Shown piece by piece: positions 1 through 10,644 of a stretch of DNA of 64,000 bases; the stretch's first letter is position 1, and the number at the start of each line of letters is the position of its first letter. The DNA is taken from positions 29,595 to 93,594 of the forward strand of contig LFSH01000082.1 in the NCBI GenBank assembly GCA_001513105.1. The letters run 5' to 3'. This DNA comes from Clostridiales bacterium DTU070 (GTDB lineage Bacteria > Bacillota > Clostridia > DSM-8532). The translations under genes were made by a program, and so were the position numbers. The notes under the pieces were generated by a model. It was not told where the DNA came from and made no database searches. It was given only the letters and a program-made list of their open reading frames with translations.

Positions 1-149
1 ATTCTTCATAAGCATTTTTGCGAGTTTCGGCTTGCCCGAGCTGAACTGCACAGTTCTTGCAAATGCAGCGACTGTTTCTGAGCATTCGCACGATATCTTT
101 ACCTTCAAGTGTTTGCGGATATCGTGCAATGCAATGAAAACTATGCAAA

Positions 150-746
150 TTATTTATTCATTCCGGTATAGTTTAAAATGGCTTCCTTTAGGAACTCTGC
201 CGCTCCGGGGCATATTTTGTCATAGTATTCCCTGAAACGTTCGTCCTGAACATACATATGCGCGAACCCGGCATGAGCCTCCCTGCTGTATTCAGGCCAT
301 GTAAAGCCAAGCCACTGCCTGTGCAGGTCTGCTACTTTCCAGCCAAGCTCTCCTGCAGGGTCACCGCTTTTGCAGGCCTCTTTCAGCAATTCATTTACCT
401 GTTCGCCGATTTTTGTGAATTCCGCAAACTGTTCCTCGGTCATATCCATAAACCTTTTATTGGACTTATCAACTGTTTCGTTTCCGTATTTTGCCCTTAT
501 TTCTGTGCCGTATTTCTTCTCGTTTTCATCAACAAGGCTTTTCTTGAAACCTTCAAACTTCTCAGTGTCCTTCATGGAACCTCTCCCTTCCTTCTGTGCT
601 ATTGTCCTTTCAACGTTTGAAATGAGCCTGCTAATCCTTGCTTTCTCGTTAAGGAGTTTTTTATGATGGCTTTTCGGATAGTCTATACCTTTACGTAACG
701 CTAATGTCAACACTTTTAAAAAAATACCTCTGCCCCAATCCGGCAA
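150..746 (-). pseudogene. TipAS-domain fragment of a MerR-family regulator, lacking the N-terminal HTH
   Basis: Translation has a MerR-like coiled coil (KKLLNEKARISRLISNVERTIAQ) followed by a TipAS-like domain (EKFEGFKKSLVDENEKKYGTEIRAKYG...); no wHTH upstream. The first ~10 residues overlap a terminator hairpin. Confidence 0.6.
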
Positions 747-760
747 AGGTATTTTTACTT
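715..760 (-). terminator. Rho-independent terminator downstream of GH10
   Basis: Minus strand: AAAATACCTTTGCC-ggattgg-GGCAGAGGTATTTTTTT, an imperfect inverted repeat followed by a T-run. Confidence 0.7.
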
Positions 761-767
761 ACTAACT

Positions 768-2252
768 CTACGATCCCATTATTCTTTTCTTCAGCGCCTT
801 CAGCCTGAAATACATTTCACGGGGTATAAAATCCTCAAACAGGAACGGGGATGTCTTCATAAAGCCGGGATCCTGGAAATCCCACCATGTGATGGCTTTG
901 ATCTCGAGCCTTGCTGCAGCAATTGTATAAAACTGCTCAACCCAGTCTGCCTGGACATGCTCATCCCATGGCGCATGCCAGATTCCTTTCGTTAATCCTA
1001 TTTGCGACTGGGGATCGGCTGATTCTACATTATCCCGCTCTCCGCGTGCAGGACCGCTTGGAACTCCCATTTCCGTTATATGAACAGGCTTGCCGAACCT
1101 GGCATACTCGTTCAGAAGAAGGCTTACAGCCACCATGTCCCTTGCCGGAAAGTAAAGCTGTACACCGACTGCGTCAAAATCAATACCTTTCTCCATGGCC
1201 CGTTCAAAGAAAGCCAGCGGGGACACGGGCTGTTCAAAAACGGGACCGTAACAGACGAACTTCCCTGCAACATACTCCGCGAAAGGCAGGCAAACATTAA
1301 TTATCGATGTGGCTTCGGGGTTGCTTTCACGAACGGTTTCGCAGCATATACGCGCCAGGTCCATGAGTTCGTCCTGGGTGAAATCAAAACAGTTCGCCCA
1401 GTCGTGAGGCTCGTTTATTGAATCCCACACATCTATCCTGCCGCGGTACCTTGTAACGGTCTTCCTGATATATTCCTGTGCAAACCGTGATAATTCCTTA
1501 TAGCTTCTTCCGTACATCCATTTTGGGTTAACTCCGCCATGCCCGAACCACAACGGGTGTCCTTTCGCCTTTATCCCGTTCGATTCGCACCATTCCAGGA
1601 TTTCGTCACGGCGGGCATAGTCAAATATCCCCTCCTCGGGTACCACCTGGTAATAATAAAAGGGTAATGTCGCAAAGTTGAAAAGTTCTGTAAAATATTT
1701 CGAATGAAGATTGTCACCCGAATATTTAAACGCGTTGCAGCCAAGCAGGAGATCCGGCCTGGGACTTGACTCAGTTTTTGCACGGGAGGTTTCAAACAGC
1801 GCAGCCTCGGCTGCAAAAATTGCATGGGAAAGGGCTTTCAGTAGGCAGTAATCCCGCTCCGTGCCTTTTTCGGACAATTCCTTGTATTCATACGCGGCAT
1901 CGAGGTGCCCCCTCGCATAAACAGATAGCTCAAAGCCTTTTCCAATCCTTTCAGCCTCATAGATATACGTTTTCAGCGCTTCGGAAACAAAATCAACAGT
2001 ATCGTCCGTATAGCCCTGTCCCTCGTTGTGCGCCATAACCCAAATGTTCCCGTAAAGCGGAATATTCAACCTTGCATGAAGCATATACGGGCTTTTTGTA
2101 ACTTTAAGCTCAACTGTTCCGTCGGGCATTATGCGGCTTTCCCGGATATCGGGTTCAAAGTGAAGATCGCTTGCATAGAGTGTATTAAGCAGGTACTCCG
2201 GAACAGGTTCTCCGTTTGTTCCCGTGATCCTGACCCTGATAAGTTTTTCCAT
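768..2252 (-). CDS. GH10 endo-1,4-beta-xylanase-like, no signal peptide
   Basis: VWDSINEPHDW (acid/base) and ITEMGVPSG (nucleophile) motifs of GH10; N-terminus lacks a signal peptide. Confidence 0.85.
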   Translation of the reverse strand: MEKLIRVRITGTNGEPVPEYLLNTLYASDLHFEPDIRESRIMPDGTVELKVTKSPYMLHARLNIPLYGNIWVMAHNEGQGYTDDTVDFVSEALKTYIYEAERIGKGFELSVYARGHLDAAYEYKELSEKGTERDYCLLKALSHAIFAAEAALFETSRAKTESSPRPDLLLGCNAFKYSGDNLHSKYFTELFNFATLPFYYYQVVPEEGIFDYARRDEILEWCESNGIKAKGHPLWFGHGGVNPKWMYGRSYKELSRFAQEYIRKTVTRYRGRIDVWDSINEPHDWANCFDFTQDELMDLARICCETVRESNPEATSIINVCLPFAEYVAGKFVCYGPVFEQPVSPLAFFERAMEKGIDFDAVGVQLYFPARDMVAVSLLLNEYARFGKPVHITEMGVPSGPARGERDNVESADPQSQIGLTKGIWHAPWDEHVQADWVEQFYTIAAARLEIKAITWWDFQDPGFMKTSPFLFEDFIPREMYFRLKALKKRIMGS

Positions 2253-2324
2253 TGTATAATCAGCTCCTCTCAGCTTCTATTCTACCCTTGAACCATGTTC
2301 CCTTTCAATCGCGGTTTGCCTTTT

Positions 2325-4022
2325 TTATTCAACCAGTAATTCCCTGACCCTGCTTTCCACGTGTTCAACCGGTACTGTCTCTCTTATTTTTTTATCGCGG
2401 GTGACAATTTCAACCTCACCATTTTCAACATTTCGTTTACTCACTATAATCCTTACAGGCACTCCCAAAAGATCAGCATCGGCAAACTGAATGCCTGCAG
2501 CAACCTCCCTGTTGTCAAAAATAACTTCAAAGCTCCTGTTCAGCCTGTCATACAAATTCTGTCCGACCCTGTTTACCTCTTCAATACTTCCGTTCAGCAT
2601 GCAGATATGAACCTGCCACGGTGCAACCGCCTTCGGCCAGACAGGCCCGAATTCATCATGGTGTGATTCAATGATGCAGGCGATAAGCCTTCCTATGCCA
2701 ATGCCGTAGCAGCCCATTACGGGATGTTTCCTTTCCCCGTCCTTATCTATATATGTCATGTTCATGCTTTCGGTATACTTTGTATCAAGCTGGAATATAT
2801 TCCCGACTTCAATTCCCCTATTAAGGGTCAGCCTGCCCCCGCAATGAACGCATGAATCATTTTCGCTTACCTTTGCAACATCAGCAAACACGGCATCCTT
2901 AATGTCTCTTTCAATACTTACGCCTCTCAGGTGATAGTCAACCCTGTTTGCACCGCAGACGGTATTTCTTTCACCCTTAAGGGACAGATCAAAAAGTATG
3001 TCAACCTTGCTTCTGTCAAGGCCAACGGCCCCGATAAAACCAAATTGCAAATCGGTTTCATCGTAAGCCGTAAAGGGTTTAATGCCGGATTTGACCAGTT
3101 TCCTCAGTTTTGCCTCGCTTACCTGCAGGTCACCGCGTATGAAAACAACAAGCGGTTTTGGAGAGTTTTCAACCGAGAAAACGGTTGCTTTCATGGTTTT
3201 ACCTGCAGGTATGTTCAAATACCCGGCAAGGGAGTCTATATCCTTTATGCCGGGCGTATACACCTCTTCAAGGGGCTGTTCCGTGTCACTGCCGGATGAT
3301 ATTTTCGACACGGCCACCTCGATATTTGCCCTGTAGCCGCAGCTTTCACACAGCACAATTGTATCTTCCCCGGCATCGGTCAGCAGCATAAACTCATGGG
3401 CAACATCACCGCCCATCATACCCGTGTCCGAGCGTACCGATATCACCTCCGGAAGGCCCACTCTCTGAAAAATCCTGTGATATGCTTCCAAAACCCTGTT
3501 GTAGAACCGGTTAAGGTCTTCTTGCGACGTATGGAAGGAATATGCGTCTTTCATGATAAACTCTCTGACACGGATTAGGCCGCCCCTGGACCTGGGTTCA
3601 TCCCTGATTTTTGTTTGTATCTGGTATATCATGAAAGGGTATTTCGTATATGACAGGGCTTCGTTCCTTGCCAGGTGAACGGCTGCCTCTTCATGGGTCA
3701 TGCCAAGGACCATGTCATTGCCTGTCCGATCCTGGAAACGCACCATTTCACTGCCTATACTGAAATACCGACCTGACTCTTTCAGCAGATCAGCAGGCAA
3801 AGCAACCGGGAACAGGACTTCCTGTCCGCCTATCCGGTCCATCTCCTCGCGTATTACGTTCTCAATCTTTGAAGCAATTCGCTTTGCCGGAGGAAGCAGG
3901 GAATATATTCCGTTTGAAACCCGGCGAATATAGCCGCCCCGTACAAGATAAACATGACTTGTAAGGACAGCGTCACCGGGTTTCTGCTTCATTCTTTCTC
4001 CGAGCAAATCCCTGATCAGCAT
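2325..4022 (-). CDS. proS: Prolyl-tRNA synthetase
   Basis: MLIRDLLGERMKQKPGDAVLTSHVYLVRGGYIRRVSNGIYSLLP, class II motifs, editing insertion. Start set at the ATG after an AAAGGA RBS; the ORF track extends further upstream. Confidence 0.97.
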   Translation of the reverse strand: MLIRDLLGERMKQKPGDAVLTSHVYLVRGGYIRRVSNGIYSLLPPAKRIASKIENVIREEMDRIGGQEVLFPVALPADLLKESGRYFSIGSEMVRFQDRTGNDMVLGMTHEEAAVHLARNEALSYTKYPFMIYQIQTKIRDEPRSRGGLIRVREFIMKDAYSFHTSQEDLNRFYNRVLEAYHRIFQRVGLPEVISVRSDTGMMGGDVAHEFMLLTDAGEDTIVLCESCGYRANIEVAVSKISSGSDTEQPLEEVYTPGIKDIDSLAGYLNIPAGKTMKATVFSVENSPKPLVVFIRGDLQVSEAKLRKLVKSGIKPFTAYDETDLQFGFIGAVGLDRSKVDILFDLSLKGERNTVCGANRVDYHLRGVSIERDIKDAVFADVAKVSENDSCVHCGGRLTLNRGIEVGNIFQLDTKYTESMNMTYIDKDGERKHPVMGCYGIGIGRLIACIIESHHDEFGPVWPKAVAPWQVHICMLNGSIEEVNRVGQNLYDRLNRSFEVIFDNREVAAGIQFADADLLGVPVRIIVSKRNVENGEVEIVTRDKKIRETVPVEHVESRVRELLVE

Positions 4023-4298
4023 AAGCACCAATCCTTTCAAACCGTAATTACACTGCATGAAAACAATAGATGCATGAATATAAATTAAATAAATTTTATG
4101 TAAAAATAAAAGAAAGTACAAGCAATATTATTATTTTAACAGAAAATAAAAACATGCCGGATTATGCGGTGATTGATTTTGGACAGGCATTGCCCCTATA
4201 ATTTTTTCATGCCTTTTAATGGCTTTTATTTCAATGATATTGCATAATATCAATTATTTGTATGACTTGCTGATTTGTCAATGGGATTGAGGAAGAAT

Positions 4299-4969
4299 AT
4301 GGCTTATATTTGCATTGACTTTGATAAGGGGGTTCCGCGTCTTTCCTATACCGGCTGTTCAAGATGTACAAGCCTGATAGGAATCAGCCTGTCCCAGACA
4401 AAAAACAGGGGATGCTGTTACTACTTCCCGAAGTTTTACCCGTGGAAATCCAAAGAATGTGCCACTCTGAAGAAGGAACGGCATTGCTTTACAGCATTGT
4501 CAGCATGCCCAATACCGTTATATATGACGATCATATTCTTGTTAAAGGAAGTTATGACATTATACTTCACGACAAAATGATGAGGGAAGGGCTTGTGCCT
4601 GTGGACGGAAATGTTACCGATACATCGGTTTTTTTTAAAACATGCCCCTTTGTCCGTTCGGGTTCGGGCTGCACCCTTCCGCCGCGGTACAGATCATACG
4701 TCTGTAATTTCTTTCTTTGCCGTGAAATCCTTGAAAACCCGGAGTATAAGGATAAACTTGAGCCGTATGTAAGGGAACGGAACAATTATGTCCGTTTTCT
4801 TGAATGGGAAAACAACCAGCTGTTTACAGCAATGAATGAGGAAGGTCTCTCATTCAGAAAAAACCTTGACGGTGCAATTGAATTTCTTAAAAATCTTGAG
4901 ATAAACCAATACGATTTCCCGCTTCTTGAGCCCGTTGTTATACCTGACAATCATTCAATGGGCGCATGA
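4299..4969 (+). pseudogene. Conserved Cys-containing hypothetical protein interrupted by a frameshift
   Basis: Frame 1 reads MAYICIDFDKGVPRLSYTGCSRCTSLIGISLSQTKNRGCCYYFPKF; it continues in another frame as LPVEIQRMCHSEEG...CPFVRSGSGCTLPPRYRSYVCNFFLC. One extra T in the TTTT run near 4434-4437 joins them. Confidence 0.7.
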
Positions 4970-5032
4970 TATCCCGTACCAGGTTCACAAACTCTAAATA
5001 TAATTCCTGTAAACTGTGTTATAATTAAGTAG

Positions 5033-5953
5033 ATGCCGGTATGGCATATTATCAACTTTCTGCGGGAGTTGGAGTTTGTGAAGGGTGTCCGCTTAAAAAT
5101 CAAAAAGGCCGTAATATTGACACTGGTTACTGACATTATTCAGACAGCTGCTTTGACAGCCCTGCTTCTGTACCTGTTTTTATCACCGAAATCGTTCCTT
5201 TCCCAATCCGATACTGGAGAAAGGATATTTATTGCATCCGTAACAGTCGTATCCTTTGCGGCGATTTTTTTCTCAATGCGCGATATATATCATATTATTG
5301 ACATCAATCTGCAGAACAGTATGATCAGGGAAGCCCTGAGCTCGGTTGAGAACCTGAACAATTCACTGAGAGCCCAGAGGCACGATTTCCTTAACCATCT
5401 TCAGGTTGTTTACGGCCTGATAGAACTGGATGAATATTATGAAGCAAAAAACTATATCAATAAAGTATATAAAGATATACAGTCGGTCAGCCGTGTGCTG
5501 AAAACAGCCAATCCCGCCGTTAATGCCCTGCTGCAGGCCAAGCTGATGACCTGCGAGGAAAACCGGATAAACGCCGAGATTCTTGTTTCATCCCGCTTTG
5601 AGAACATTCCCGTTCCGTCATGGGAATTATGCAGGGTACTTGGAAACCTTACGGACAATGCAATTTCAGAACTCTGCGAAAAACCCGATAACCGTCTTCT
5701 GCAAATCGAATTAAAGGAAGATCCCGGATCATTTATTGCCGTTGTTAAGGACAACGGTCGGGGAATTCCCGACAGCATCAGGGACAGGATATTTGAACCC
5801 GGGTTCACGACAAAAAAGAACGGTGAAGGCATGGGACTTTCGATAGCAAGGAGAATAATACATAAATACGGCGGAAGGATTGAAGTGAACAGGGATAACT
5901 ACTGGACGGTGTTTACGGTATTTATGCCTAAACAGGAACCGCCTGATGTATGA
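5033..5953 (+). CDS. Membrane sensor histidine kinase (Spo0B-like HisKA / HATPase_c)
   Basis: N-terminal TM segments, RAQRHDFLNHLQVVYGLIEL phospho-His motif, DNGRGIPDSIRDRIFEPGFTTK...GMGLSIARRI ATPase motifs. Confidence 0.9.
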   Translation: MPVWHIINFLRELEFVKGVRLKIKKAVILTLVTDIIQTAALTALLLYLFLSPKSFLSQSDTGERIFIASVTVVSFAAIFFSMRDIYHIIDINLQNSMIREALSSVENLNNSLRAQRHDFLNHLQVVYGLIELDEYYEAKNYINKVYKDIQSVSRVLKTANPAVNALLQAKLMTCEENRINAEILVSSRFENIPVPSWELCRVLGNLTDNAISELCEKPDNRLLQIELKEDPGSFIAVVKDNGRGIPDSIRDRIFEPGFTTKKNGEGMGLSIARRIIHKYGGRIEVNRDNYWTVFTVFMPKQEPPDV

Positions 5954-6072
5954 TTTCAGGTAAAAACGACATTTGAACTGCAGAACTGTATTATTTGTCA
6001 GGTTAATCTTCAGTCAGCCGCAGTTAAGAAGTATAATTATAACCAGTAAAGCCGTTAAAAGGAGGTGCTGCT

Positions 6073-6570
6073 GTGGATATTTTCAGTTTCCTGGATGGAA
6101 TACAGATATACCAGGTAATAATACTTCTTCTTGGCATTATCCTGTTAATAATTGAAATGTTTACTCCCGGGTTCGGCGTACCGGGCGGCATGGGCATTAT
6201 TCTTCTGGTCGCCGGTATCATCCTGACGGCTTCAACCCCGTTTGAGGCTCTCGTCATGATAGTAATTCTGCTTATTATTTTGGGTGCGGCGCTTAAAATA
6301 ATCCTGCATTCGGCTGCAAGTGGATGGCTGTCGAAAACCCTTATTCTGAACGATTCATTAACCAAAAGCGCCGGATATATCGGAACAGAGGATCTTGAAT
6401 ACTTTGTAGGCAAAGAGGGAATAACTCTTACTGTTTTAAGGCCTTCAGGCAGCGCAGAATTTGATGGAGTAAAACTTGATGTTGTCAGTGAAGGCGAGTA
6501 CATCCCCAAAAATACAAAAGTGAAAATAACCGAGGTTTCGGGGCGCAGAATTGTGGTAAAACCCGTTTAA
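6073..6570 (+). CDS. NfeD-like membrane protein
   Basis: TM segments plus a C-terminal OB-like region (GKEGITLTVLRPSGSAEFDGVKLDVVSEGEYI), adjacent to floA. Confidence 0.88.
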   Translation: MDIFSFLDGIQIYQVIILLLGIILLIIEMFTPGFGVPGGMGIILLVAGIILTASTPFEALVMIVILLIILGAALKIILHSAASGWLSKTLILNDSLTKSAGYIGTEDLEYFVGKEGITLTVLRPSGSAEFDGVKLDVVSEGEYIPKNTKVKITEVSGRRIVVKPV

Positions 6571-6653
6571 TGCCTTTTTTAAGGTCGGGACGCGCATCTT
6601 TCACCGTACAGGTCTGAAACTTCAAGATAATTAATATAAAGGAGGGTTTCCAA

Positions 6654-7652
6654 ATGTCAGGGAGTTTGGTTGGAATTTTGGTAATAATCATTGCAGTTAT
6701 ATTGTTTTTCTCATTGTTTTTCAGTTTTGTACCCGTTGGATTGTGGATTTCAGCTGCAGCATCCGGGGTAAGGGTTGGTATTTTAACCCTTGTAGGTATG
6801 AGGTTAAGAAGGGTGGTACCGTCAAGGATAGTGAATCCCCTGATTAAAGCAAGGAAAGCCGGGCTTGACGTTACCATCAACCAGCTTGAGGCGCATTACC
6901 TTGCGGGCGGAAATGTAGACAAGGTTGTTAATGCTCTTATTGCCGCCCAGAGAGCAAACATACCTCTCGGCTTTGAAAGAGCGGCGGCGATAGATCTGGC
7001 AGGCAGAGATGTTTTAGAGGCGGTCCAGATGAGTGTTAACCCGAAAGTAATCGAGACACCGAATATAGCATCTATTGCAAAGGACGGTATTGAGCTGATT
7101 GCAAAGGCAAGGGTTACGGTCAGGGCAAACATTGACCGTCTCGTGGGCGGTGCCGGTGAGCAAACCATCATCGCCCGTGTCGGTGAGGGTATTGTTACTA
7201 CCGTAGGTTCATCGGAGTCGCACAAGGAGGTTCTTGAAAACCCCGACCTTATATCCAAAACCGTTCTTGAAAAGGGTCTTGATGCAGGCACCGCGTTTGA
7301 AATTCTTTCTATTGACATAGCCGATATTGATGTGGGCAGAAACATAGGCGCACAGCTCCAGACCGACCAGGCCGAGGCCGACAAGCGCATTGCCCAGGCC
7401 AAGGCTGAGGAAAGAAGGGCAATGGCCGTTGCAAAGGAACAGGAAATGAAGGCCATGGTACAGGAAATGAGAGCCAAAGTTGTTGAAGCAGAGGCAGAGG
7501 TTCCCAGGGCGATGGCAATGGCGCTTCGCGAGGGCAAATTAGGTGTTATGGATTATTACAACATGCAGAACATAATATCCGACACCCAAATGAGGAATTC
7601 AATATCAAGTATGAGCAGGCAGGATAACAATAAACAGCCCGACAAGAAATAA
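6654..7652 (+). CDS. floA: Flotillin-like protein FloA (SPFH family)
   Basis: [60 protein letters not shown] is typical of FloA/YqfA; coiled-coil C-terminus. Confidence 0.95.
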   Translation: MSGSLVGILVIIIAVILFFSLFFSFVPVGLWISAAASGVRVGILTLVGMRLRRVVPSRIVNPLIKARKAGLDVTINQLEAHYLAGGNVDKVVNALIAAQRANIPLGFERAAAIDLAGRDVLEAVQMSVNPKVIETPNIASIAKDGIELIAKARVTVRANIDRLVGGAGEQTIIARVGEGIVTTVGSSESHKEVLENPDLISKTVLEKGLDAGTAFEILSIDIADIDVGRNIGAQLQTDQAEADKRIAQAKAEERRAMAVAKEQEMKAMVQEMRAKVVEAEAEVPRAMAMALREGKLGVMDYYNMQNIISDTQMRNSISSMSRQDNNKQPDKK

Positions 7653-7684
7653 CAAACCGTATCATGAAGGCAGGTGCAGCGTAA

Positions 7685-7969
7685 ATGGCAAAACATCTCA
7701 ACCAATACTACAACCAACACTATGGGAATGTTTATTCCCGGAACAAAAACGATACACAGTCAGATCCCGGTACGAAAAAGCAGAACCCGAATACCGCGGT
7801 TAAGAATGAAAGTTTAAAATCAACTGTCAGAAATCCATCAGATGCCAGGACAACACCGGCAGTTGATGCACCTGTTTTCCCATCCCCGCTTGACAGGAAT
7901 AACCTGATTGCAGGGATAATAATGTCGGAGATCCTGGGAAAACCGAAAGCCATAAGAAAAGGTTGGTGA
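7685..7969 (+). CDS. Small polar hypothetical protein in the floA cluster
   Basis: ORF overlaps the start of the downstream response regulator, so translational coupling is likely. Confidence 0.6.
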   Translation: MAKHLNQYYNQHYGNVYSRNKNDTQSDPGTKKQNPNTAVKNESLKSTVRNPSDARTTPAVDAPVFPSPLDRNNLIAGIIMSEILGKPKAIRKGW

Positions 7970-8715
7970 AAACCTTGTACAGGGTTTTATTGGCCGATGA
8001 TGATGCCGGGATGAGGCTTCTTTTGAAAAAAGTACTGGAAAAAAACACTCAGTTCAGTGTGGCCGGAGAGGCAGCGGATGGAGAATCTGCTGTTTCTCTT
8101 GCAGAAACGCTGAAACCCGATGTCATCTTCATGGACGTGGAAATGCCGGGTTTAAACGGGGTGGAATGCGCTAAAAGGATCCAGGATATAAACCCCAAGA
8201 CAATTATTATTTTTGCCACCGCCCATGAGCAATACATGCCCGAAGCGTTTGAACTTTACGCCTTTGATTATATCGTCAAACCATTCAATATACAGCGGAT
8301 TCATCAGACCCTGAACAGGATAGCCGCCTTGCTCGGGCAAAAGGAAAACGTTCATTCAAGACCGCCTTCACACGAAAAATCCGGGCTTCGAAAGCTTGTA
8401 ATCAAAAACAGGGAAGGCATATCACTAATTGACGAGGAAGACATAGTTTTAATACAGCGTGAGAGCAAAAGTACGGCAATATACACTTCCGACGGGCAAA
8501 AATACGTTACTTCGGAAGGAGTAACCGAGCTTGAATCCCGGCTTGACAAAAACCTGTTCTTTAGAAGCCACCGATCATATATTATAAATATTTCCCACGT
8601 GCATAAAATATATCCGTACGGCCGCTGGACCTACGTGGCAAAACTCAGGGACTCCGATATGGACGCCCTGATCACCCATGAAAAGTACGAAGAGCTTCAG
8701 AAACTTTTCAAATAA
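7963..8715 (+). CDS. LytTR-family response regulator
   Basis: Receiver (VLLADDDAG...VIFMDVEMPGLNGVE...DYIVKPF) plus LytTR (DIVLIQRESKSTAIYTSDGQKYVTSEGVTELESRL..FFRSHRSYIINISHV). TTG or GTG start. Confidence 0.93.
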   Translation: MVKTLYRVLLADDDAGMRLLLKKVLEKNTQFSVAGEAADGESAVSLAETLKPDVIFMDVEMPGLNGVECAKRIQDINPKTIIIFATAHEQYMPEAFELYAFDYIVKPFNIQRIHQTLNRIAALLGQKENVHSRPPSHEKSGLRKLVIKNREGISLIDEEDIVLIQRESKSTAIYTSDGQKYVTSEGVTELESRLDKNLFFRSHRSYIINISHVHKIYPYGRWTYVAKLRDSDMDALITHEKYEELQKLFK

Positions 8716-8716
8716 C

Positions 8717-9769
8717 TCATTCCAGCCTTTCCACCGGCTTAAAACCTGTTGTTTTGGCAAAACTCATATTATGCCTGAAATTGGTCAAAGCATCAGAAGG
8801 ATCTATCAGGTCAAAATTCAGGTTTTCAAGAGTATCCCGGTCAAACAGGACGGACAGTATGGTCTCTTCATTAAGATGTCCTGTCCGGGTGTCCACCTTT
8901 TTCCCGACAGCATGCACATAAACCCTTTTAACAGGCAGAAGCGCAAAAATATCCCTTGCTATTCTGATTGTGCAGCTTGATACATAATCCTTGACCAGTT
9001 CGTAATAGGCTGTTTTGGTAAGCTCCTTCCGGGAGACCTTTCCTGTCTTTGTAAGGTTTACCGAATATGTCGGTACAATACCCATGTTAACGGTAAACTC
9101 TACATGCATTTCATCCGCATTGTCGGTACCGAACTCAAAATCGCTTCCGTATTCAACCAGATCATTCAGCGGATTCATCTCGTAAATAACGCTAAGGTAA
9201 GCGTCCGGGTCACCTTCCAGGACCTTCCTTGCCAAAAGATGCAATGTCTCCCAGGTTTCATAATCCTCCAAATCCTCTTTCCTTGCCTGTTCCACCGCCT
9301 GTTCGAGCTCTCTTCGCCTGTCGCCGTATCTCATTCTTTCAAAGAAGGACGGGTTGTAGTTGTTTAGCTCTTCCAAGGCCCTGGCCTGTTTCGGTCCGAT
9401 ATGGCCGGGTTTAAACGGGGGTTCCGAAGCCAACAGGCTTTCCCAGTCTATATAATCGTCACAGAGCCTGTGAATATTTACCAAATTATTGACAAAATCG
9501 TTGTAGCGCTCTGCTTCAAACTGGTTTTCCTGCGCCTGGATATCATTCTTCCGGGTCTGGTACTTCTTTGCCGCTTTATTCTTCACGTTATAGGATTTCA
9601 CATAGGAAATGCCGGTTCCGGGAATTCCAATGCTCGATGTCATTCTGCCGCTTGTATGAATGGTTTGCCTTAGTCCTCGTGTACCGAAACTTATACTCGC
9701 ACCTGTCTTCCCCAAATTCAGGCTCACGCCTTTACAGATTTTAATACTTTTCCGAAAACGAAGACCCAT
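8717..9769 (-). CDS. DUF4236-domain protein
   Basis: MGLRFRKSIKICKGVSLNLGKTGASISFGTRGLRQTI.. is the DUF4236 signature; start set at this Met. Confidence 0.85.
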   Translation of the reverse strand: MGLRFRKSIKICKGVSLNLGKTGASISFGTRGLRQTIHTSGRMTSSIGIPGTGISYVKSYNVKNKAAKKYQTRKNDIQAQENQFEAERYNDFVNNLVNIHRLCDDYIDWESLLASEPPFKPGHIGPKQARALEELNNYNPSFFERMRYGDRRRELEQAVEQARKEDLEDYETWETLHLLARKVLEGDPDAYLSVIYEMNPLNDLVEYGSDFEFGTDNADEMHVEFTVNMGIVPTYSVNLTKTGKVSRKELTKTAYYELVKDYVSSCTIRIARDIFALLPVKRVYVHAVGKKVDTRTGHLNEETILSVLFDRDTLENLNFDLIDPSDALTNFRHNMSFAKTTGFKPVERLE

Positions 9770-9908
9770 ATAATTAACCTCCCGAAAGTCCTTTAACTTA
9801 ATTATAGTATAACATTGCATTCTTTTCCATATTAACCTTTATTACTTGATTTGAATTGAAAAATCTAATACAATTTATTCAATGCAGTATTTCTGATTAG
9901 TAAGTTAT

Positions 9909-10613
9909 GTGAGAGGAGCGCTGTTAATGAAGTTTCTTGACAGACTTGAAAGAAAACTGGGCAGGTATGCTATACAGGGTCTGATGACATACATTGTAGT
10001 CGGTAATTTAGTAGTTTTTATGCTCGATTTGGTATTGCCCCAGCTGGGCATACCGGGAAAACTTGCGCTTATTCCTTCCGAGGTCCTTAAGGGCCAGGTA
10101 TGGAGGCTTGTCACCTATATTTTTATTCCTCCCACTTACAGCATAGTTTTTATATTCTTTACCCTGTATTTCTATTACATTATCGGGAATACCTTGGAGG
10201 GTCTCTGGGGAAGCTTCAGGCTGAATGTTTATTACCTGGCAGGGATGATCGGCACAACCATAGCCGCCCTGATAACAGGCTATTCGGATGCCACCCATCT
10301 GAACCTGTCGCTGTTTCTGGCCTTTGCGCATCTTTTCCCCAATCATGAAGTTCTTCTGTTTTTCTTTCTGCCCGTAAAAATGAAATACCTTGCGTGGCTG
10401 AACTGGGCATTTATCGCCATTACCGTGATTATTGCCCCCTTGGGCGGAAAGATAGCTGCCATTGTATCGGTACTTAATTTCCTGCTGTTTTTCGGTCCGG
10501 ATATTATTAAAGGAATCAGGAACAGGAGAAATGCATACATGAAAAGGAAAAATTTTTACAGGCAGCTTGAAGAGGGACGCAGGGCAAACAGGGAAAACTT
10601 GTGGAAACAATGA
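9909..10613 (+). CDS. Rhomboid-like membrane protein, probably not a protease
   Basis: Rhomboid topology (GQVWRLVTYIFIPP..., IIGNTLEGLWGSFRLNVYYLAG) but no GxSG serine motif and no TM6 catalytic His. Confidence 0.8.
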   Translation: MRGALLMKFLDRLERKLGRYAIQGLMTYIVVGNLVVFMLDLVLPQLGIPGKLALIPSEVLKGQVWRLVTYIFIPPTYSIVFIFFTLYFYYIIGNTLEGLWGSFRLNVYYLAGMIGTTIAALITGYSDATHLNLSLFLAFAHLFPNHEVLLFFFLPVKMKYLAWLNWAFIAITVIIAPLGGKIAAIVSVLNFLLFFGPDIIKGIRNRRNAYMKRKNFYRQLEEGRRANRENLWKQ

Positions 10614-10644
10614 GGTTAAGATAAATCAAAAAAACAATGGAATC

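Noticed and set aside
32-235. 67-aa plus-strand ORF at the window edge
   Set aside because: No recognisable domain; the minus strand here seems to carry part of another protein, too short to assign.
4023-4298. T-box leader upstream of proS
   Set aside because: No T-box motif or terminator/antiterminator pair recognised; leader is mostly AT-rich.
6896-7537. 213-aa minus-strand ORF rich in Ser/Ala/Ile
   Set aside because: Antisense to floA; composition reflects the reverse complement of an Ala/Glu/Lys-rich coding region.
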